Counted from the first letter of the stretch, positions 29,479 to 38,827 are shown. The stretch is 64,000 nucleotides of DNA from an uncultured Halieaceae bacterium (GCA_938074045.1 CALJGI010000002.1:287379-351378), one strand, 5' to 3'. Notes: generated from the letters alone by a model not told the origin. Numbers and translations: made by a program.

Positions 29479-30231
29479 ATGTATACCTACGACAGCGATT
29501 TTTACCGCTCCATTAATTCCGGCTCAACCCGAGCCGCTGAGGTAATTGTGCCGCTGGTGCGCAATATGCTACAGAAAACGCCAGCCTCTGTGCTGGATAT
29601 GGGGTGCGGTGCGGGGGCATGGCTGGAAATCTGGCAGCTCGGGGGCAGTCAGATTATGGGAGTAGATGGCCCTTACATACAGGAATCCGATTTGTTGATT
29701 CCCGCCACTGCTTTTCACCCACACGATCTGCGGTCCCCGCTGCAGCTGGAAAAACAGTTTGACCTGGCGCAGTGCCTGGAGGTCGCGGAGCACCTACCGG
29801 AGGAATCCGCCGGAGTACTGGTCGACAGTTTGTGCAGTCATTCCGATGTGGTCTTGTTCTCCGCCGCGCCACCGGGTCAAGGTGGTGAAAACCATATTAA
29901 TGAGCAGCCCTACTCCTATTGGCGCGACCAGTTTGCCGCCAGGGGCTACGACATGATCGACGCTATCAGACCCGCCATCCAGTCCGAGTTGGAGGTAAAA
30001 CCATGGTATAGACACAATTCCTTTCTGTTTGTACGGGCCAGCGTGCTAGAAAACAGCCTGGCCCATTTGCTCGATTATCGCATTCCCATGCACGAAGAGC
30101 CGGTTGATGTATCTAGCTGGTGGTATCGCCAGCGCAAGCGGATAATCGGCATGCTTCCTACGCGCATGTCGACTATGATAGCCACGGGAAAAAAGAGACT
30201 GCACAACCAGTTATACAGGAGAAGCGCGTGA
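29479..30231 (+). CDS. Class I SAM-dependent methyltransferase
   Basis: A 250-residue enzyme. SVLDMGCGAGAWLEIW is the SAM motif, and FDLAQCLEVAEHLPEE follows the usual EVxEHL pattern of Methyltransf_11/23 enzymes. The last ~50 residues are basic and may associate with the membrane. The frame opens far upstream, but that part is antisense to the permease; ATG 29479 gives the proper start (MYTYDSDFY). It overlaps the next gene as GTGA and begins a run of five rightward genes. Confidence 0.8.
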   Translation: MYTYDSDFYRSINSGSTRAAEVIVPLVRNMLQKTPASVLDMGCGAGAWLEIWQLGGSQIMGVDGPYIQESDLLIPATAFHPHDLRSPLQLEKQFDLAQCLEVAEHLPEESAGVLVDSLCSHSDVVLFSAAPPGQGGENHINEQPYSYWRDQFAARGYDMIDAIRPAIQSELEVKPWYRHNSFLFVRASVLENSLAHLLDYRIPMHEEPVDVSSWWYRQRKRIIGMLPTRMSTMIATGKKRLHNQLYRRSA

Positions 30232-31229
30232 GCGGTGATGAGCGAGAATCCCCCGGAATACAGCTTGGCCTGGTGATTCCCTGCTATAACGAATCCGCTT
30301 CCCTGCCGATTACTCTGGACCGCCTTTACACTGAACTGAGCGAACTCAACGAAGCCGGTCTCATAACGGGCGACTCTCGTATTCACATTGTTGACGACGG
30401 CAGCACGGATGACACCTGGGACATAGTGGTTGCCGCTGCAGCAGCCGGGAAGCCAGTGGTGGGGACCAAGTTGACCCGCAATTTCGGTCATCAACACGCG
30501 CTGTTTGCAGGTTTAATGAGAGCAAAGGGCGAGGCACTCATATCCATGGATGCCGATCTTCAGGATGATATATCGGCAATGCGCAACATGTTGCTGGACC
30601 ATGGCAAGGGCAATGAAATTGTGTACGGCGTCCGCCGGGACAGGTCGAGTGACAGCCGGTTTAAGCGCTGGACGGCATTGGCGCACTATCGCGTGATGGA
30701 AAAAATGGGCATAGAGACTATCGATAATCATGCTGATTTTCGTCTGATGAGCAGACGGGCCATCACCCTGCTCAGTGGTTACAGCGAAACCAATCTCTAT
30801 CTGCGTGGCATCATTCCCCACCTGGGACTGCAAAGCAGCCGGGTGTATTTCGATCGCGACGAACGTACCGCCGGAGTTTCCAAATACAATCTCTGGAATA
30901 TGCTGGGACTCGCGATCAAAGGCATTACTTCATTTTCAATTGCGCCTTTGCGTTTCATCTCCATCATGGGATTTTTGATATTCACCCTCTCCATGCTGCT
31001 CGGAGGATGGGTGCTCTACGCGGCCATCGGACAGGGAGGCACTATCCCGGGCTGGGCGTCAACGGTGCTTCCCATGTATCTGCTCGGAGGATTCCAGTTG
31101 CTGGCCATTGGCATCGTCGGTGAGTATATCGGCAAATCCTACATGGAAATGAAACGCCGGCCCCTGTTTCTGGTGGAACAAACCATAGGGGAAAATGAGA
31201 CATCAAACAGTGCCCACGACCAGCCCTGA
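30228..31229 (+). CDS. Membrane GT2, polyprenol-phosphate sugar synthase-like (GtrB/DPM1 type)
   Basis: A 333-residue enzyme. VIPCYNES opens the GT-A fold; SMDADLQDD (from residue 106) is the DxD region of dolichol/undecaprenyl-phosphate sugar synthases. Two C-terminal membrane helices (about 230-250 and 265-290) fit GtrB/ArnC-like proteins. The product would be a polyprenol-phosphate-linked sugar for use outside the membrane by GT-C enzymes such as those at 38.8-44 kb. GTG 30228 overlaps the preceding stop and has AGGAGA upstream. Its 3' end overlaps the desaturase by 35 bases. Confidence 0.85.
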   Translation: MSGDERESPGIQLGLVIPCYNESASLPITLDRLYTELSELNEAGLITGDSRIHIVDDGSTDDTWDIVVAAAAAGKPVVGTKLTRNFGHQHALFAGLMRAKGEALISMDADLQDDISAMRNMLLDHGKGNEIVYGVRRDRSSDSRFKRWTALAHYRVMEKMGIETIDNHADFRLMSRRAITLLSGYSETNLYLRGIIPHLGLQSSRVYFDRDERTAGVSKYNLWNMLGLAIKGITSFSIAPLRFISIMGFLIFTLSMLLGGWVLYAAIGQGGTIPGWASTVLPMYLLGGFQLLAIGIVGEYIGKSYMEMKRRPLFLVEQTIGENETSNSAHDQP

Positions 31230-32157
31230 CAGGGGGGGCACAACCCCCGTATCTACCGTTGCGGAACTGAGATCACCCAGCAACTGGATTTTTTCTCAGG
31301 CAATTGCCATTTACGGCGTTTTCCTGCTGGCTGCGACCCTTGCTTACATAACCCAATCCCAGCCGCTATGGATACGCGGCTGTGCTTACTTCGGTGCATG
31401 GTTGATGACCGGCTGGGGACAATTTGCACTGTTTAACGCGTTACACGAAGGTTTGCATCGCCGCTTCGGACGTCCCCACCGGGAACTGCTCGGCTTCTTA
31501 CTCACCGCATACCCGGTTGGTTTTTCACCCAGCTACCGCCAACTGCACCTGGATCATCACCGATATTTTGGAGAATCAATCCGGGATCCTGACTATCCCA
31601 ACTATGGCAACTTTCCGCGCACAAAATTGCAATTCCTCACACGAGTGGCGTGGAATGCATCAGGTGTGGCAGCGGGACTGCAATTCCTTGGGTTGAGACA
31701 GCGAGGGGAATTCTCCAGTCAGACCAGACCGCCGCTGGAATGGCTGCAATTAGGCCTTGTTCAACTGACCATTCTGGCCTGTTACAGCATTTTCCTGGGA
31801 CCGCTGTACTACCTCACACTGTGGCTGATTCCACTCGCCACCAGCGCCAAACTGTTCGCCTTTTTGCGCACTTTTTGCGAACACGCCGACCCCCATGACC
31901 GCAGAACAATACGCACTATCACGGGAAAGGTGCCCGACACCCGCATTCTGGGAGTTTTCTGCTTCCGCTATCACGCTGAGCACCATCAAAAGATTCACGT
32001 GCCCTGCAATCAACTGCCGGCAGCGCACAACCTCCTGAAGGATGAGTTGTATAGGTCCGACGCCGACGGCATCCAGTACGAGCACTGGAACCGGGGCTAC
32101 TGGCGCTTGTTGTGCCACTGGTATCAGAATCTGCCTGCGGCAGTAACATCACCTTGA
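31195..32157 (+). CDS. Membrane fatty acid desaturase/hydroxylase family protein
   Basis: A 320-residue integral membrane di-iron enzyme. Three histidine clusters are seen: HEGLH (84-88), HLDHH (118-122) and HAEHH (260-264). Several hydrophobic segments lie between them. It belongs to the FA_desaturase superfamily, which includes acyl-lipid desaturases, hydroxylases and sphingolipid enzymes. In this setting it may modify the lipid part of a glycolipid. It overlaps genes on both sides, so it is translated as part of the operon. Confidence 0.85.
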   Translation: MRHQTVPTTSPDRGGTTPVSTVAELRSPSNWIFSQAIAIYGVFLLAATLAYITQSQPLWIRGCAYFGAWLMTGWGQFALFNALHEGLHRRFGRPHRELLGFLLTAYPVGFSPSYRQLHLDHHRYFGESIRDPDYPNYGNFPRTKLQFLTRVAWNASGVAAGLQFLGLRQRGEFSSQTRPPLEWLQLGLVQLTILACYSIFLGPLYYLTLWLIPLATSAKLFAFLRTFCEHADPHDRRTIRTITGKVPDTRILGVFCFRYHAEHHQKIHVPCNQLPAAHNLLKDELYRSDADGIQYEHWNRGYWRLLCHWYQNLPAAVTSP

Positions 32158-33092
32158 ATCAGGATTTTCACTGCCGTATCTGTCAGGGCGAGCTCTGCGA
32201 TCTCATCTATTCCGGGATAAAGGACTGGGAATACGGTGTTGAGGGAAGCTGGGACTATGTCCGCTGTCAGTTGTGCAGCGCCGTACAACTGCATCCTTTT
32301 CCAGACCTGAACGATTTGCAACGGGCCTATGATATCGACTATCACGGTTACAGCAGTGGCGAGGAACGGGGATTCCTGTTCTCATTATTGTACAACCTCA
32401 AGGAAAGACTATTTCGCCGCCGTATGAGCGCTTTCGTTGGACCAGACTCACGCGTGCTGGATGTCGGATGCGGAGCCGGTGAGTTTCTTCTTGGGCTGCA
32501 ATCACTCGGCGCAGAGTACCTGGAGGGCATCGACTTCAGTGCAGCCATGATTGAGCGCTTGCATACAGCCGGGCTGAAGGGCTACGCCGGCACCTTCGAC
32601 ACATTTCCAGGCCGATTGGGCAGCTATGATCTGGTCGCCATGAACAACTACCTTGAGCACACGCTGGCTCCCGACGAAGAGCTGGCCCTTTCATTCGGGA
32701 TGCTGACTCCGGGTGGTCATCTGGTGGGTGAAGTTCCGGGATTCAACTCACCTGATCGCTGGTTGTTTGGCCGCTACTGGGGTGGAAATCACGTACCGCG
32801 CCACACCTTTCAATTCACAGCTTCTTTTCTCTCACAACGTCTGGCGGCAGCGGGTTTTGAGAATATACACATCAGCCACCAGTTGAACCCCAGTCACTGG
32901 GCTCTCTCGGTGCAGAATTTCATGCAGCGACGGGCTCAGGATTTGCGTCACAACCCCGCGGTTGTCCGCGGTCGCAGTCGCTGGTATCTACCTCTGCTGC
33001 TGGCACTTGCGCCGCTGTCTGCACTATCGGCACTATGCCGACGATCAAGCTGTATTAAATTTTATGCGCGCAAGCCCGGCGGTAAAATATGA
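32154..33092 (+). CDS. SAM-dependent methyltransferase with N-terminal zinc-finger-like motif
   Basis: About 312 residues. Two Cys-x-x-Cys pairs (C7/C10 and C38/C41) near the N-terminus resemble the zinc knuckle of sugar C-methyltransferase relatives. SRVLDVGCGAGEFLLGL is the SAM motif and AMNNYLEHTLAPDEE the post-motif region. A hydrophobic stretch near the C-terminus could associate with the membrane. The start is TTG 32154, overlapping the desaturase stop as TTGA. It ends with an ATGA overlap to the next methyltransferase. Confidence 0.8.
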   Translation: MNQDFHCRICQGELCDLIYSGIKDWEYGVEGSWDYVRCQLCSAVQLHPFPDLNDLQRAYDIDYHGYSSGEERGFLFSLLYNLKERLFRRRMSAFVGPDSRVLDVGCGAGEFLLGLQSLGAEYLEGIDFSAAMIERLHTAGLKGYAGTFDTFPGRLGSYDLVAMNNYLEHTLAPDEELALSFGMLTPGGHLVGEVPGFNSPDRWLFGRYWGGNHVPRHTFQFTASFLSQRLAAAGFENIHISHQLNPSHWALSVQNFMQRRAQDLRHNPAVVRGRSRWYLPLLLALAPLSALSALCRRSSCIKFYARKPGGKI

Positions 33093-33835
33093 GCGAGCTG
33101 TATACCGTCGATGACTACCACGCCGGCTATCCGGCCGGAATAGAAACCCACTTCTGGCATCGTACCCGGCACGATGCACTTTCCCGGATACTCAGGCGCC
33201 ACCTACCAGCCCAAAGTCGCATCATGGACATAGGGTGTGGCATGGGGATCACCACTCGCTATCTGCGTGAGCGCGGATTTGACTGTCGTGGTGTTGAGCT
33301 GGGCCCCGCGCCTATCAGCGAGGCAGTGGCCAACTACGTACAAACTGACACGGATGTTTTCAGTCTGTCGGAGGATGAGAGAGACGCTGTAGATTGCGTC
33401 TTGCTGCTGGATGTCATCGAGCATATGGCCGAGCCCAATGAAATGCTGGATAAAGTGCGCTGCCATTTCAAAAACTGTCGATACCTTCTGCTTACCGTGC
33501 CAGCCCGACAAGAGCTGTGGTCTGAGTATGATGAAGCCTGGGGACACATAAAACGCTATTCGCGCGATCAACTCTGTGAGGATGTGCAGGCAGCTGGATT
33601 TTCGGTGCGCTACTGCGCCTATCATTTCCAGGCACTTTACCTGGCAGCAAGGCTGGCAGCTGCGCTTGATCTATCACGAAGCAGAGATTTCGCCCCCCCA
33701 AACCGGCATCCGATCAGCGCTGCCATGCACTGGCTGGTGGCGGCACTTGGTCTACTTGAAAATCGATTAATCCCCGGGGCGCTGCCTGGTTCTTCGTTAT
33801 TCTGCCTAGCTGAACCGGGAAACTCGCCGGCATGA
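33089..33835 (+). CDS. SAM-dependent methyltransferase
   Basis: A 248-residue class I enzyme. SRIMDIGCGMGITTRYL is the SAM motif; CVLLLDVIEHMAEPNEML is the VIEH post-motif block; AWGHIKRYSRDQL is shared with many O-antigen-associated methyltransferases. The ATG overlaps the previous stop (ATGA). Directly after a second methyltransferase, this suggests two distinct methylations of one product. The MBOAT gene follows after 45 bases. Confidence 0.8.
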   Translation: MSELYTVDDYHAGYPAGIETHFWHRTRHDALSRILRRHLPAQSRIMDIGCGMGITTRYLRERGFDCRGVELGPAPISEAVANYVQTDTDVFSLSEDERDAVDCVLLLDVIEHMAEPNEMLDKVRCHFKNCRYLLLTVPARQELWSEYDEAWGHIKRYSRDQLCEDVQAAGFSVRYCAYHFQALYLAARLAAALDLSRSRDFAPPNRHPISAAMHWLVAALGLLENRLIPGALPGSSLFCLAEPGNSPA

Positions 33836-33880
33836 TAACGGGGTACTTTCCATGCCTATGCTACCTGCGAGCTGTTTTTA

Positions 33881-35419
33881 GTGCTGTTTAACTCTTCAGA
33901 GTTTTTATTCGTTTTTCTGCCGGTGGTGCTGCTGATTTTCTTCGCCTTGCAGCGCACCGGCAATGCAAGGCTGGTCATGGCCTGGCTGGTACTCAGTTCG
34001 CTGTTCTTTTACGGGTGGTGGAATCCAGTCTACCTGCTGTTAATCCTCGGCTCCGCAATATTCAATTACCGCGTAGGAAGAACCCTTGCCACCGCCGAAC
34101 CCAGTGCAAAAAGAGCCTGGCTCACCCTTGGTATTGCGTGCAATCTATCTTTGCTTATCTATTTCAAGTACGCGAACTTTTTCCTCGACAACATGGCGAT
34201 CGCACTTGATGCAGACTGGAATTTTTCGCGCATCATATTGCCGCTCGCAATCTCATTTTATACATTCCAGCAAATTACTTATCTGGTGGATACAAGCAAG
34301 GGGAAAACCGACCAGCATGGTTTTCTTGAGTACCTGCTGTTCGTTTGCTTTTTCCCCCAGCTTATCGCGGGTCCCATTGTTCACCACAGCGAGATGCTCA
34401 GCCAGTTTCGTACTCTGGGAACACCGGGAGATCGCACTCGACAATTAGCCATCGGTATTTCCATCCTGGCGATTGGCCTGTTCAAGAAAGTAGTCATTGC
34501 CGATGGCCTGGCCAGGTATGCAACACCGGTATTCGAAATGGCTGCCCGCGGTGAAGCATTTACCACGCTCGAAGCCCTCGCAGGTGGGTTCGGCTACGCC
34601 TTTCAGCTGTACTTTGATTTCTCCGGTTACAGCGACATGGCCATAGGGTTGGCTTGTCTGTTTGGGTTAAAACTCCCGGTCAACTTCTATTCACCATACC
34701 GGGCACACAACATCAGTGATTTCTGGCGTATGTGGCACGCCACTCTTTCAAGATTTCTGCGCGACTACGTCTATACGCCTCTGGGAGGATTTGTTTGCAG
34801 CCCCGGCCGGCAGCGATTCAATCTGTTTTGCACAATGTTCGCCGGTGGAGTCTGGCACGGCGCTGGCTGGACCTTCGTTGTCTATGGTCTATGTCACGGC
34901 ACTTTTGTGGTTTTGCATCAGCTGTGGCGTGTAAACGTATCCGGCCCCTTTAATCTGGTCCGCAACCGTCCCTATCAGGCAGCAGCTCAACTCATTACTT
35001 TTCTGGTGGTCGTGCTGACCCTGGTAGTTTTTCGTGCAGATTCCCTGGGTACGGCGGCGCACGTGTTCAATCAGCTGGTGCACGCTCCTGGAGACAATTT
35101 CATTCCAGCCTATCTCATCTCGATCAACCGCACCGGCGTATTCCAGATGGCAGCGTTATTGCCCTTCCAGCTATCAGCTGTATCCCTGGTATTTGGTGTA
35201 CTAACGCTGTGCCTGGCCATCTGCTGGCTGCTGCCAAATACCTATCAACTGTTTGCCGCTGAGCAGGTAACTCTCGACAAGATTCGGGCCGGCCGGGCAC
35301 CTGTGCTGGACTTTACTTGGACTGGATCAACACGCTGGGCGTTGTTCACGGCCGTATTGATTGCCCTGGCCTTCTTGAACCTGAGTCAGGTAAGTGAGTT
35401 TTTGTACTTCCAGTTTTGA
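33881..35419 (+). CDS. MBOAT O-acyltransferase (AlgI/DltB superfamily)
   Basis: A 512-residue polytopic acyltransferase. The N-terminus MLFNSSEFLFVFLPVV and the block FWRMWHATLSRFLRDYVYTPLGG (281-303) are characteristic, and the catalytic histidine is H326 in GGVWHGAGW. AlgI-type MBOATs pass acyl groups across the inner membrane for O-acylation of polysaccharides with an SGNH partner; DltB passes D-alanine from a carrier protein. Both kinds of partner occur in this locus. The start is GTG 33881, matching the family N-terminus. Confidence 0.9.
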   Translation: MLFNSSEFLFVFLPVVLLIFFALQRTGNARLVMAWLVLSSLFFYGWWNPVYLLLILGSAIFNYRVGRTLATAEPSAKRAWLTLGIACNLSLLIYFKYANFFLDNMAIALDADWNFSRIILPLAISFYTFQQITYLVDTSKGKTDQHGFLEYLLFVCFFPQLIAGPIVHHSEMLSQFRTLGTPGDRTRQLAIGISILAIGLFKKVVIADGLARYATPVFEMAARGEAFTTLEALAGGFGYAFQLYFDFSGYSDMAIGLACLFGLKLPVNFYSPYRAHNISDFWRMWHATLSRFLRDYVYTPLGGFVCSPGRQRFNLFCTMFAGGVWHGAGWTFVVYGLCHGTFVVLHQLWRVNVSGPFNLVRNRPYQAAAQLITFLVVVLTLVVFRADSLGTAAHVFNQLVHAPGDNFIPAYLISINRTGVFQMAALLPFQLSAVSLVFGVLTLCLAICWLLPNTYQLFAAEQVTLDKIRAGRAPVLDFTWTGSTRWALFTAVLIALAFLNLSQVSEFLYFQF

Positions 35420-35442
35420 GGCAAGCCCATGTATTCAGTGCG

Positions 35443-36294
35443 TTATGCTGGCTTGACCGCCGAGAGAATCCCATAGCGCAGGATATCCAGATCCCAGAAC
35501 TTTTCCAATACATCGCAGGATGCCAAAAATTGGCTCTGCGCGGACGCACCAATGGACTCGATGACCTGATCGCTATGGCGCTGCGCGTTAGCACGCCAAT
35601 GTCCAAAGGTTGGACGTGTCTCCCGGGCGATATTCCTGCTGTGTTCAGTCTCTAACCCCAGCGCCTGCAATTGCGATTCATAAAAACTCAGTGGTTCCAT
35701 CCGCGCGCGTCCATACACGTCCTTCAACAGCAGAAAGTCATCACGGTGATCGATGACCTCTTCCAGCGCGAGCTTGCGCGCCAGAGTGATATCACACAAC
35801 ACCACCCTGCCCCCGGGGGCCAACACGCGTGAACATTCATGCAGCAGCCTGGATTTGTCTTCCATGAGGTGAGATGACTCCATCACCCATACCACGTCGA
35901 AGGCCTGTTCGGGGTGGGGTAACAACATGCCGTCACCGGACAAGAAATGCAGTCTGTCCGCTGCATCCATCGATGCAGCTCTTTCCCGGGAGCGCTGCAC
36001 ACAGGTTCGACTGGGCGAGATACCAACCACGGTGCAGCCAGTTTCCGTCGCCAATCGACAGGCAGCCCTGCCGGTTCCGCAGCCAATATCAAGCACCCGG
36101 GTTGCCGCACTCAGTCCTGCCAATTCCATCATTTCATTGGTCAGAGCATCGGTGGCCATCGTCAATGATTCACCGCCCTCGGCAAAATAACCGTAGTGCA
36201 AATCGTCTTCCAACAGATAAGCCCAGGCGTCAACCACGCTGTCATAATGTAACGTTGGATCAGAGTCAGACAGTGTGATGTCTCTATTTGTCAT
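35443..36294 (-). CDS. SAM-dependent methyltransferase (small-molecule type)
   Basis: A 283-residue class I enzyme. TRVLDIGCGTGRAACRLA binds SAM; DVVWVMESSHLMEDKSRLL and GGRVVLCDITLA match the sarcosine/sterol/RebM-like methyltransferases that act on small molecules. This distinguishes it from the sugar-type methyltransferases elsewhere in the locus. It is the last gene of the leftward set membrane protein-carrier-ligase-SDR-methyltransferase, 16 bases after the SDR. The substrate may be the acyl group carried by the carrier protein. Confidence 0.8.
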   Translation of the reverse strand: MTNRDITLSDSDPTLHYDSVVDAWAYLLEDDLHYGYFAEGGESLTMATDALTNEMMELAGLSAATRVLDIGCGTGRAACRLATETGCTVVGISPSRTCVQRSRERAASMDAADRLHFLSGDGMLLPHPEQAFDVVWVMESSHLMEDKSRLLHECSRVLAPGGRVVLCDITLARKLALEEVIDHRDDFLLLKDVYGRARMEPLSFYESQLQALGLETEHSRNIARETRPTFGHWRANAQRHSDQVIESIGASAQSQFLASCDVLEKFWDLDILRYGILSAVKPA

Positions 36295-36310
36295 CTGACT
36301 TTGCAGGTAA

Positions 36311-37033
36311 TCAACAGGTCAGACCCCCATCGACAACGATGACCTGACCGGTGATAAATCCCGATCGTTCGCTGGCGAGAAATTCTACAACCTCGGCAAC
36401 GTCCCCGGGATCACCCAGACGTTGCAGAGGGGTTCGTCCAACGATCTGACGCATTTGTTTTGCGTCCAATTCTTCGGTCATCTCCGTGGTCAAATAACCC
36501 GGGGCTACCGAGTTAACCGTGATATTTCTGGACCCCAATTCGCGGGCCAGGGACCGGGTAAAGCCGTCTAAGGCAGCCTTGGTGGCACTGTAAACGCTCA
36601 AGCCACGGTACCCAGAGAGCCCCACAATGGATGAGATATTGATAACTCGCCCCCAGCCACGGCCTAGCATTTGTCGGGTAACCAGATGTGACATATAGAG
36701 CGTGGATTTCAAATTGAGATCGATGACCTGATCTATGGACTCCGGGCTGGCCAGCGGCAACAGACTGGTGTTGGAGATACCGGCGTTGTTGACAAGAATA
36801 TCGATTCCCCCCCAGAGATCTTCAACACGCTTTACGTATTGTTTGCAGGCCTCGCGATCCACCAGATCAAGTGTCTCAAAGTAAAAGTCTTCCGGCGCAT
36901 CACTACGCCAGTTATCCACCTGCGGGGTCGACCCACGACTACAGGTGGCCACGCGATAGCCGCGACTGAGAAAAAGACTGACAATCCCTGCACCCAGACC
37001 TCTGCTACCACCTGTCACCAGCACTGTTTTCAT
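36311..37033 (-). CDS. Short-chain dehydrogenase/reductase (FabG-like)
   Basis: A 240-residue NAD(P)-dependent reductase. The cofactor motif is TGGSRGLG; NNAG is present; the catalytic Ser135, Tyr148 and Lys152 (YSATK) are intact. FabG-like members reduce 3-oxoacyl groups on carrier proteins, which suits its neighbours, an acyl carrier protein and a ligase. The ATG overlaps the ligase stop as ATGA. No ketosynthase is encoded nearby, so any keto group would have to come from elsewhere. Confidence 0.85.
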   Translation of the reverse strand: MKTVLVTGGSRGLGAGIVSLFLSRGYRVATCSRGSTPQVDNWRSDAPEDFYFETLDLVDREACKQYVKRVEDLWGGIDILVNNAGISNTSLLPLASPESIDQVIDLNLKSTLYMSHLVTRQMLGRGWGRVINISSIVGLSGYRGLSVYSATKAALDGFTRSLARELGSRNITVNSVAPGYLTTEMTEELDAKQMRQIVGRTPLQRLGDPGDVAEVVEFLASERSGFITGQVIVVDGGLTC

Positions 37034-38493
37034 GTGTCTGTGTCCTGACGTCGCGATAATTTCGTATTAGCCGTGTCTATTGTAGCAACGAAGTTGATAC
37101 TCCGCGGCACGCTGTGGCGGGGCAATACACTGCAAGCCTGTCGCACAGTCTCCTCTGCGTCTTTCTCTTCCCAACCTTCATCCAGCACAATGTCCAGGGC
37201 CACAATCTGACCCACCACAGGGTTATCCTGTCCGTAGGCCCGCACAAGTTTCACTGCGGGTAGTTCTGAGACTACTGCCTCAACCTCCAACGGATACACT
37301 TTCACGCCGCCAACGTTGACGATTTCGCTGCGTCGACCCAGAAAATTAATCCGGTCATCACGCACCTCAACAAGGTCCCCCGTCGCCCGCCAACCGTCCT
37401 CACGCTGATCTTCACGCCGATGTTGATCGGAGCCTGTATATCCCAGCATACCGTGTCGGGAGCTTATCAGGAGCTCGCCTTCTTCCACCTTGAACCGTAC
37501 GCGGGCGTTATCAGGCCGCTGCAGGATTGACACTGGCAGGCCGGCGCGTCCATCCGCCACGGATACACAAGATCCATCTTCAGTGGATGCATAGATATGT
37601 GCAATCCGGCAATGGGGGAAACGCGCCTGCAGCGTATCCAGCAAATGCTGTGAAACAGCTTCACTACCCAGGGTAATTTGTCTTAGATTACCCGTGTCAG
37701 CGTCGCCCGCTAGCTGTGCCAGGGCGAAACGCCAAAACGTTGGCGAAGCACTGACATGGGTCGCCTTCAGCTCGAACATAGCGCGAATATTGTCTGCGAC
37801 CCCAGTTGCTTCAGGCAGTATCAGGGTTGCTCTGGTCAGGACTGCATGTGCCAGCATTTGAATCCCCGCAAAGTGATTCAAATGATAGGCCAGTAACCAA
37901 CGTTCATCAGCTGTCGCGCGATATGGTTTTATTTGCTGCAACAAATCACGCCAATGATAGCGCGCACACTTTGGTTCTCCCGTGGTACCAGAAGTAAGAA
38001 TACGCAGTTCTCCGCCGGAACGCTCAATGGAGTCCGCATGCTGTACCGAACCTGTGTCAGCGTCGCCGCCACTTTCCACAACACTTAAATTATGACTGTC
38101 CACCGCAAAGCTCAGCTCCTTGGTATCATCAGAAAACTCTGCCAACCATGATTCCGCGTCCAGTCGATTGTCCTCACCTGCAACAGCGCGGTCGCAAAAC
38201 AAAATATCTACATTGAAACGGGTTAAGTAGTCTTCCACCAGTTCGCTGGAAAAGTCTGCGCTGAGAAGCAACATCGATTTGTCAGCCGCCGCAGCTCCCA
38301 GGATCAATGCGATCAATTCCGGGGAGTCAGGCAGGTGACAGGCAAAGTGCTGGGCAGGCAAAGACTCCAGCGCGGCACGAACCCGCTGCAATCTCGCGAA
38401 AAAAATTTTGTATGTAACTTCCTTGTCTGGCGTAACAAGAAACAGGTCACGGTGTCGGTCCGCAGCGGCGTCCGCAACAAGCTGTTCAATCAC
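37030..38493 (-). CDS. ANL-superfamily AMP-forming acyl/amino-acid ligase
   Basis: A 487-residue adenylating enzyme. The AMP motif TSGTTGEPK (167-175), YASTEDG (301-307), ATGDL (370-374), RSEIVNVGG hinge and the C-terminal catalytic Lys478 in NTKLSRR are all present. At this length it resembles carrier-loading stand-alone ligases more than full FadD enzymes. It begins with GTG 38493, two bases after the carrier gene stop, so it probably activates an acid and loads it onto that carrier. The acid cannot be read from the sequence by eye. Confidence 0.85.
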   Translation of the reverse strand: MIEQLVADAAADRHRDLFLVTPDKEVTYKIFFARLQRVRAALESLPAQHFACHLPDSPELIALILGAAAADKSMLLLSADFSSELVEDYLTRFNVDILFCDRAVAGEDNRLDAESWLAEFSDDTKELSFAVDSHNLSVVESGGDADTGSVQHADSIERSGGELRILTSGTTGEPKCARYHWRDLLQQIKPYRATADERWLLAYHLNHFAGIQMLAHAVLTRATLILPEATGVADNIRAMFELKATHVSASPTFWRFALAQLAGDADTGNLRQITLGSEAVSQHLLDTLQARFPHCRIAHIYASTEDGSCVSVADGRAGLPVSILQRPDNARVRFKVEEGELLISSRHGMLGYTGSDQHRREDQREDGWRATGDLVEVRDDRINFLGRRSEIVNVGGVKVYPLEVEAVVSELPAVKLVRAYGQDNPVVGQIVALDIVLDEGWEEKDAEETVRQACSVLPRHSVPRSINFVATIDTANTKLSRRQDTDT

Positions 38494-38495
38494 CT

Positions 38496-38732
38496 TCAGA
38501 CTTCGGAATAAAAGTTAACTATATCGGTCACTGTCCGCGGCAAAACCTTGCTGGTATAGGGGTCAGAACCGTAGGCTTTCTCGAGCATTGCTGACAACTC
38601 GGCGACACATAGCGAGTCCAGGCCAATACCGTCATCATAGAGCTCACTCTCAAGTTCAACATCGGTTTCGGGCAAGCCCTGATGCTGCAGAATGGTTTTT
38701 ATCATCGCGATAATATCGTTTTCAGTACTCAA
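38496..38732 (-). CDS. Acyl (peptidyl) carrier protein
   Basis: A 78-residue acidic helical protein. GIGLDSL carries Ser40, the attachment site for 4'-phosphopantetheine. It is too divergent to be the housekeeping AcpP and is directly followed by a ligase gene. The start is a TTG at 38732 with GAGGG about 8 bases upstream; the nearby ATG is out of frame. It is the presumed carrier for the ligase, SDR and methyltransferase that follow. Confidence 0.87.
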   Translation of the reverse strand: MSTENDIIAMIKTILQHQGLPETDVELESELYDDGIGLDSLCVAELSAMLEKAYGSDPYTSKVLPRTVTDIVNFYSEV

Positions 38733-38827
38733 CGCATTGCCCTCAATTTGCTATCCCCTCACACGTAAAACACATTCATCACAAGGGAGCGGGAGTCTAA
38801 CCTGTGGGCGACAACAGGTCCACAGCC

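Noticed and set aside
37030..38732. Reading the ligase and carrier as a true DltA/DltC pair for D-alanine
   Set aside because: The motifs only show an ANL ligase and a carrier. Substrate cannot be read by eye, and the SDR and methyltransferase argue for another acid.
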